NCBI GenBank assembly: GCA_031549925.1
Contig: JAVBPA010000125.1
Span: 1-26,786 of the forward strand
Reading direction: 5' to 3'
Source: JAVBPA01 sp031549925
GTDB taxonomy: Bacteria; Bacillota; Clostridia; Oscillospirales; CAG-272
Length of the DNA: 26,786 bases
The position numbers and the translations under genes are program-made. Position 1 is the first letter of the stretch; each line of letters opens with the position of its first letter. Below are positions 25,084 through 26,786 of the stretch, one piece after another. Under the pieces are notes generated by a model. That model was not told the origin of the DNA and made no database searches. It worked only from the letters and a program-made list of their open reading frames with translations.

Positions 25084-25776
25084 ATGAAAAAAATATTAGT
25101 GGTTGAAGATGACGCTTTGCTCAACAAAACTTTATCATACAACCTCACGACGGCAGGATTTGAAGTGGTTTCCGCACTATCCGTTTCTGCCGCACAAAAA
25201 AGCTTAGAGAACGGTCAGTACGACTTAATTGTACTTGATGTTAATTTGCCCGATGGAAACGGATTTACCCTTTGCAAAGAAATTAAAGCGGAGAATAACG
25301 ATGTCGTCATTATGTTTTTGACCGCCAATGATATGGAGAGTGATATGATAAAAGGTTTTGAACTTGGCGCGGACGATTATGTGACAAAGCCATTCCATAT
25401 CAGCGTGTTCCTAAAGAAAGTCAATGCTATGCTCTCTCGCATTGAAAAGCATTCGGAAAATGATATTTTTACAGATGGGATACTTACGATTGACTTCTCG
25501 GCGGCTGCCGCGACGCTTTCAGGCAAACCTTTGGTATTCACGCTGACTGAATACAAAACTTTGAAAATGTTTGTTAAAAACCCGAATATCGTTTTAACAC
25601 GCCAGGTCTTGCTTGAAAAGTTATGGGATGTGGATGGAAACTTTGTGGATGAACACGCTTTAACTTCCGTGATAAGCCGTATTCGCGGAAAGATTGAACA
25701 GGACGGAAATCAGTATATTAAAACAGTTTATGGGATGGGTTATATGTGGATCGGCGGTGTAAAGATTGAAAGATAA
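25084..25776 (+). CDS. OmpR-family response regulator
   Basis: 230 residues. The receiver domain (1-115) has the acidic pair E9/D10-D11, the phosphorylation site D52 in LDVNLPDG, T80 in FLTA and K102 in TKPF. The winged-helix DNA-binding domain (about 130-228) has the usual LTEYKTLKMF, LLEKLWD and IRGKIE segments ending in YGMGYMW. It is the partner of the histidine kinase that follows. In the pattern of the kinase it should control an ABC transporter operon for antimicrobial peptide or envelope stress, probably just beyond the window. GGAAGGT is the ribosome site. One 60-base line counted in the gene (25501) is 52% G+C, well above most of the window. Confidence 0.93.
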   Translation: MKKILVVEDDALLNKTLSYNLTTAGFEVVSALSVSAAQKSLENGQYDLIVLDVNLPDGNGFTLCKEIKAENNDVVIMFLTANDMESDMIKGFELGADDYVTKPFHISVFLKKVNAMLSRIEKHSENDIFTDGILTIDFSAAAATLSGKPLVFTLTEYKTLKMFVKNPNIVLTRQVLLEKLWDVDGNFVDEHALTSVISRIRGKIEQDGNQYIKTVYGMGYMWIGGVKIER

Positions 25777-25787
25777 ATCTTTCAATC
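25764..25787 (+). other. Perfect hairpin spanning the response-regulator stop codon
   Basis: GATTGAAAGA and TCTTTCAATC form a ten-base perfect stem around a TAAA loop that contains the stop codon. Only four T follow shortly after, so it may be a partial terminator or an RNA-stability element between regulator and kinase. A second pairing (TTGTGCC 25794-25800 with GGCACAA 25839-25845) encloses a further TTTCAAT/ATTGAAA hairpin. Confidence 0.5.
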
Positions 25788-25879
25788 ACGGTTTTGTGCC
25801 TTGATATCTTAAAAACATAATTTCAATAAATTGAAAATGGCACAATTTCCGCTAAAAAACGAAAGGTTTGGTCATAAAC

Positions 25880-26786
25880 ATGAAAAATAAACTGTCAATG
25901 CGAAAAATCTATCTTTTTACCGGATTAGGGGCTTTATTATCGGTTCTTTGCGTTCTTACCTTTGCCTACCTTTATGACAGGAGATTCGAGGATTATATAC
26001 TATGGTGCCTTTATTTCGGCTCTGGTGCTTACATGGGCTTTTATATATACCATACTCGTCAAACGAAAGCTTTCTATATTCACATCCGGTATATGTGCGA
26101 CACTGGACGATATGTTGCAGAATAAGGAAATAAGGGTTAATACCGAAGAAGAAAACTTGTTCGTAAAAATAAATCACAAACTTATCAAGCTCTACGAAAT
26201 CATGCGGGATAACCGAAGCCGTTTAGCTGACGACAAGACCGCGCTCGAAGCACTCATAACGGATATATCCCATCAAGTCAAAACGCCGATTTCCAATTTA
26301 AAAATGATCAACGCCACTTTGCTTGAAAATAATATTCCCGAAGAAAAAAGAAAAGAGTTTTTGCGGGCGATGGATTTACAGCTTGAAAAACTGGATTTTT
26401 TGCTGCAAGCTATGATAAAAACTTCACGTCTTGAAATCGGCATGATTACGCTTGATAAAAAAGCAGTTCCCATATTTGAAACGCTTGCAACAGCTCTCGG
26501 CGGAATTGTCTTTGCCGCAGAAAAAAAGGATATTAGCGTATCTGTGGACTGCCCTGAAGATTTAACAGTTCCCCACGACAAAAAATGGACTGCCGAGGCT
26601 TTTTTCAACATTCTTGAAAATGCAGTCAAATACACGGGCATGGGTGGCAGTATAAATGTGGAGGTAAACCAACTTGAAATGTATACAAAGATTGAAATAG
26701 CCGATAACGGTAAGGGCATTGCCGAAAGCCGTCAACCGGAAATTTTCAAACGGTTTTATCGGGAAGAAGAAATCCACGATATCCCC
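25880..26786 (+). CDS. Intramembrane-sensing-type histidine kinase, frameshifted, incomplete at window end
   Basis: Two membrane helices with only about ten residues between them (the first from KIYLFTGLGALL, the second from YYGAFISALVLTW) precede the kinase core, as in BceS/VncS-like intramembrane sensors. The phospho-acceptor box DISHQVKTP (His near 26271), the N-box FFNILENAVKYT (about 26602) and ADNGKGIA (about 26700) are intact. The frame opening at ATG 25880 ends at 26123-26125. Everything from helix 2 on is in the next frame, open from 25929 to the window edge. The shift point that best preserves the protein is near 25979-25984, where one extra base follows the Arg codon AGG. The gene is either a recent pseudogene, a sequencing error, or read by +1 frameshifting or by reinitiation at ATG 25974. 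The C-terminus is outside the window. Confidence 0.8.

Overview
The window looks like an AT-rich Bacillota (Firmicutes) genome, probably an anaerobic or gut-type Clostridia. The basis is a glycyl radical enzyme, strong AGGAGG-type ribosome binding sites, occasional TTG starts, and many GNAT and APH family genes. No rRNA, tRNA, CRISPR array, transposase or integrase was seen. No species can be named from the sequence alone.

Region 1 (1-7283, all minus strand) probably transcribes right to left. It holds two paralogous membrane PAS/GGDEF-like/EAL proteins, a small protein built on six MSGNI repeats, and the first 583 residues of a glycyl radical enzyme that runs off the left edge. The two c-di-GMP-type proteins differ sharply. 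The upstream one keeps the EAL catalytic residues. The downstream one has lost several, so the pair looks like an enzyme and a degenerate partner. A very AT-rich 0.77-kb gap (7284-8054) separates this block from the next.

Region 2 (8079-11388, plus strand) is an ABC export block: a lone ABC ATPase, then a TetR regulator, a second ABC ATPase and an ABC-2 permease. The TetR gene has a near-consensus promoter, a perfect 21-bp palindromic operator just after the -10 box, and a second imperfect copy across the -35 box. A clear intrinsic terminator follows at 11497.

Region 3 (about 11.5-24.9 kb) is the most unusual part. It is a run of small-molecule-modifying enzymes, many of them fused: GNAT-APH; APH-Nudix-APH-protein kinase (1040 aa); GNAT-HIT; a nitrilase-family hydrolase; a GNAT; two P-loop kinases; esterase-GNAT-GNAT; a C39/BtrH-like protein; and an MmcQ/YjbR protein. 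Two remnants of decayed genes lie among them. The GNAT-APH gene has a near-perfect promoter, a leader of about 300 nt with a 12-codon leader ORF, and an intrinsic terminator before the start codon. This is the layout of attenuation-controlled antibiotic resistance genes. My inference is an accessory island for modifying or repairing drugs or metabolites, assembled by fusion and transfer. No substrate can be read from the sequence.

Region 4 (25084-26786) is a two-component system: an OmpR-type regulator, and a short two-helix histidine kinase of the intramembrane-sensing type, cut by the window edge. The kinase frame is broken near 25980. Parts of this region are richer in G+C than most of the window, which suggests separate acquisition.
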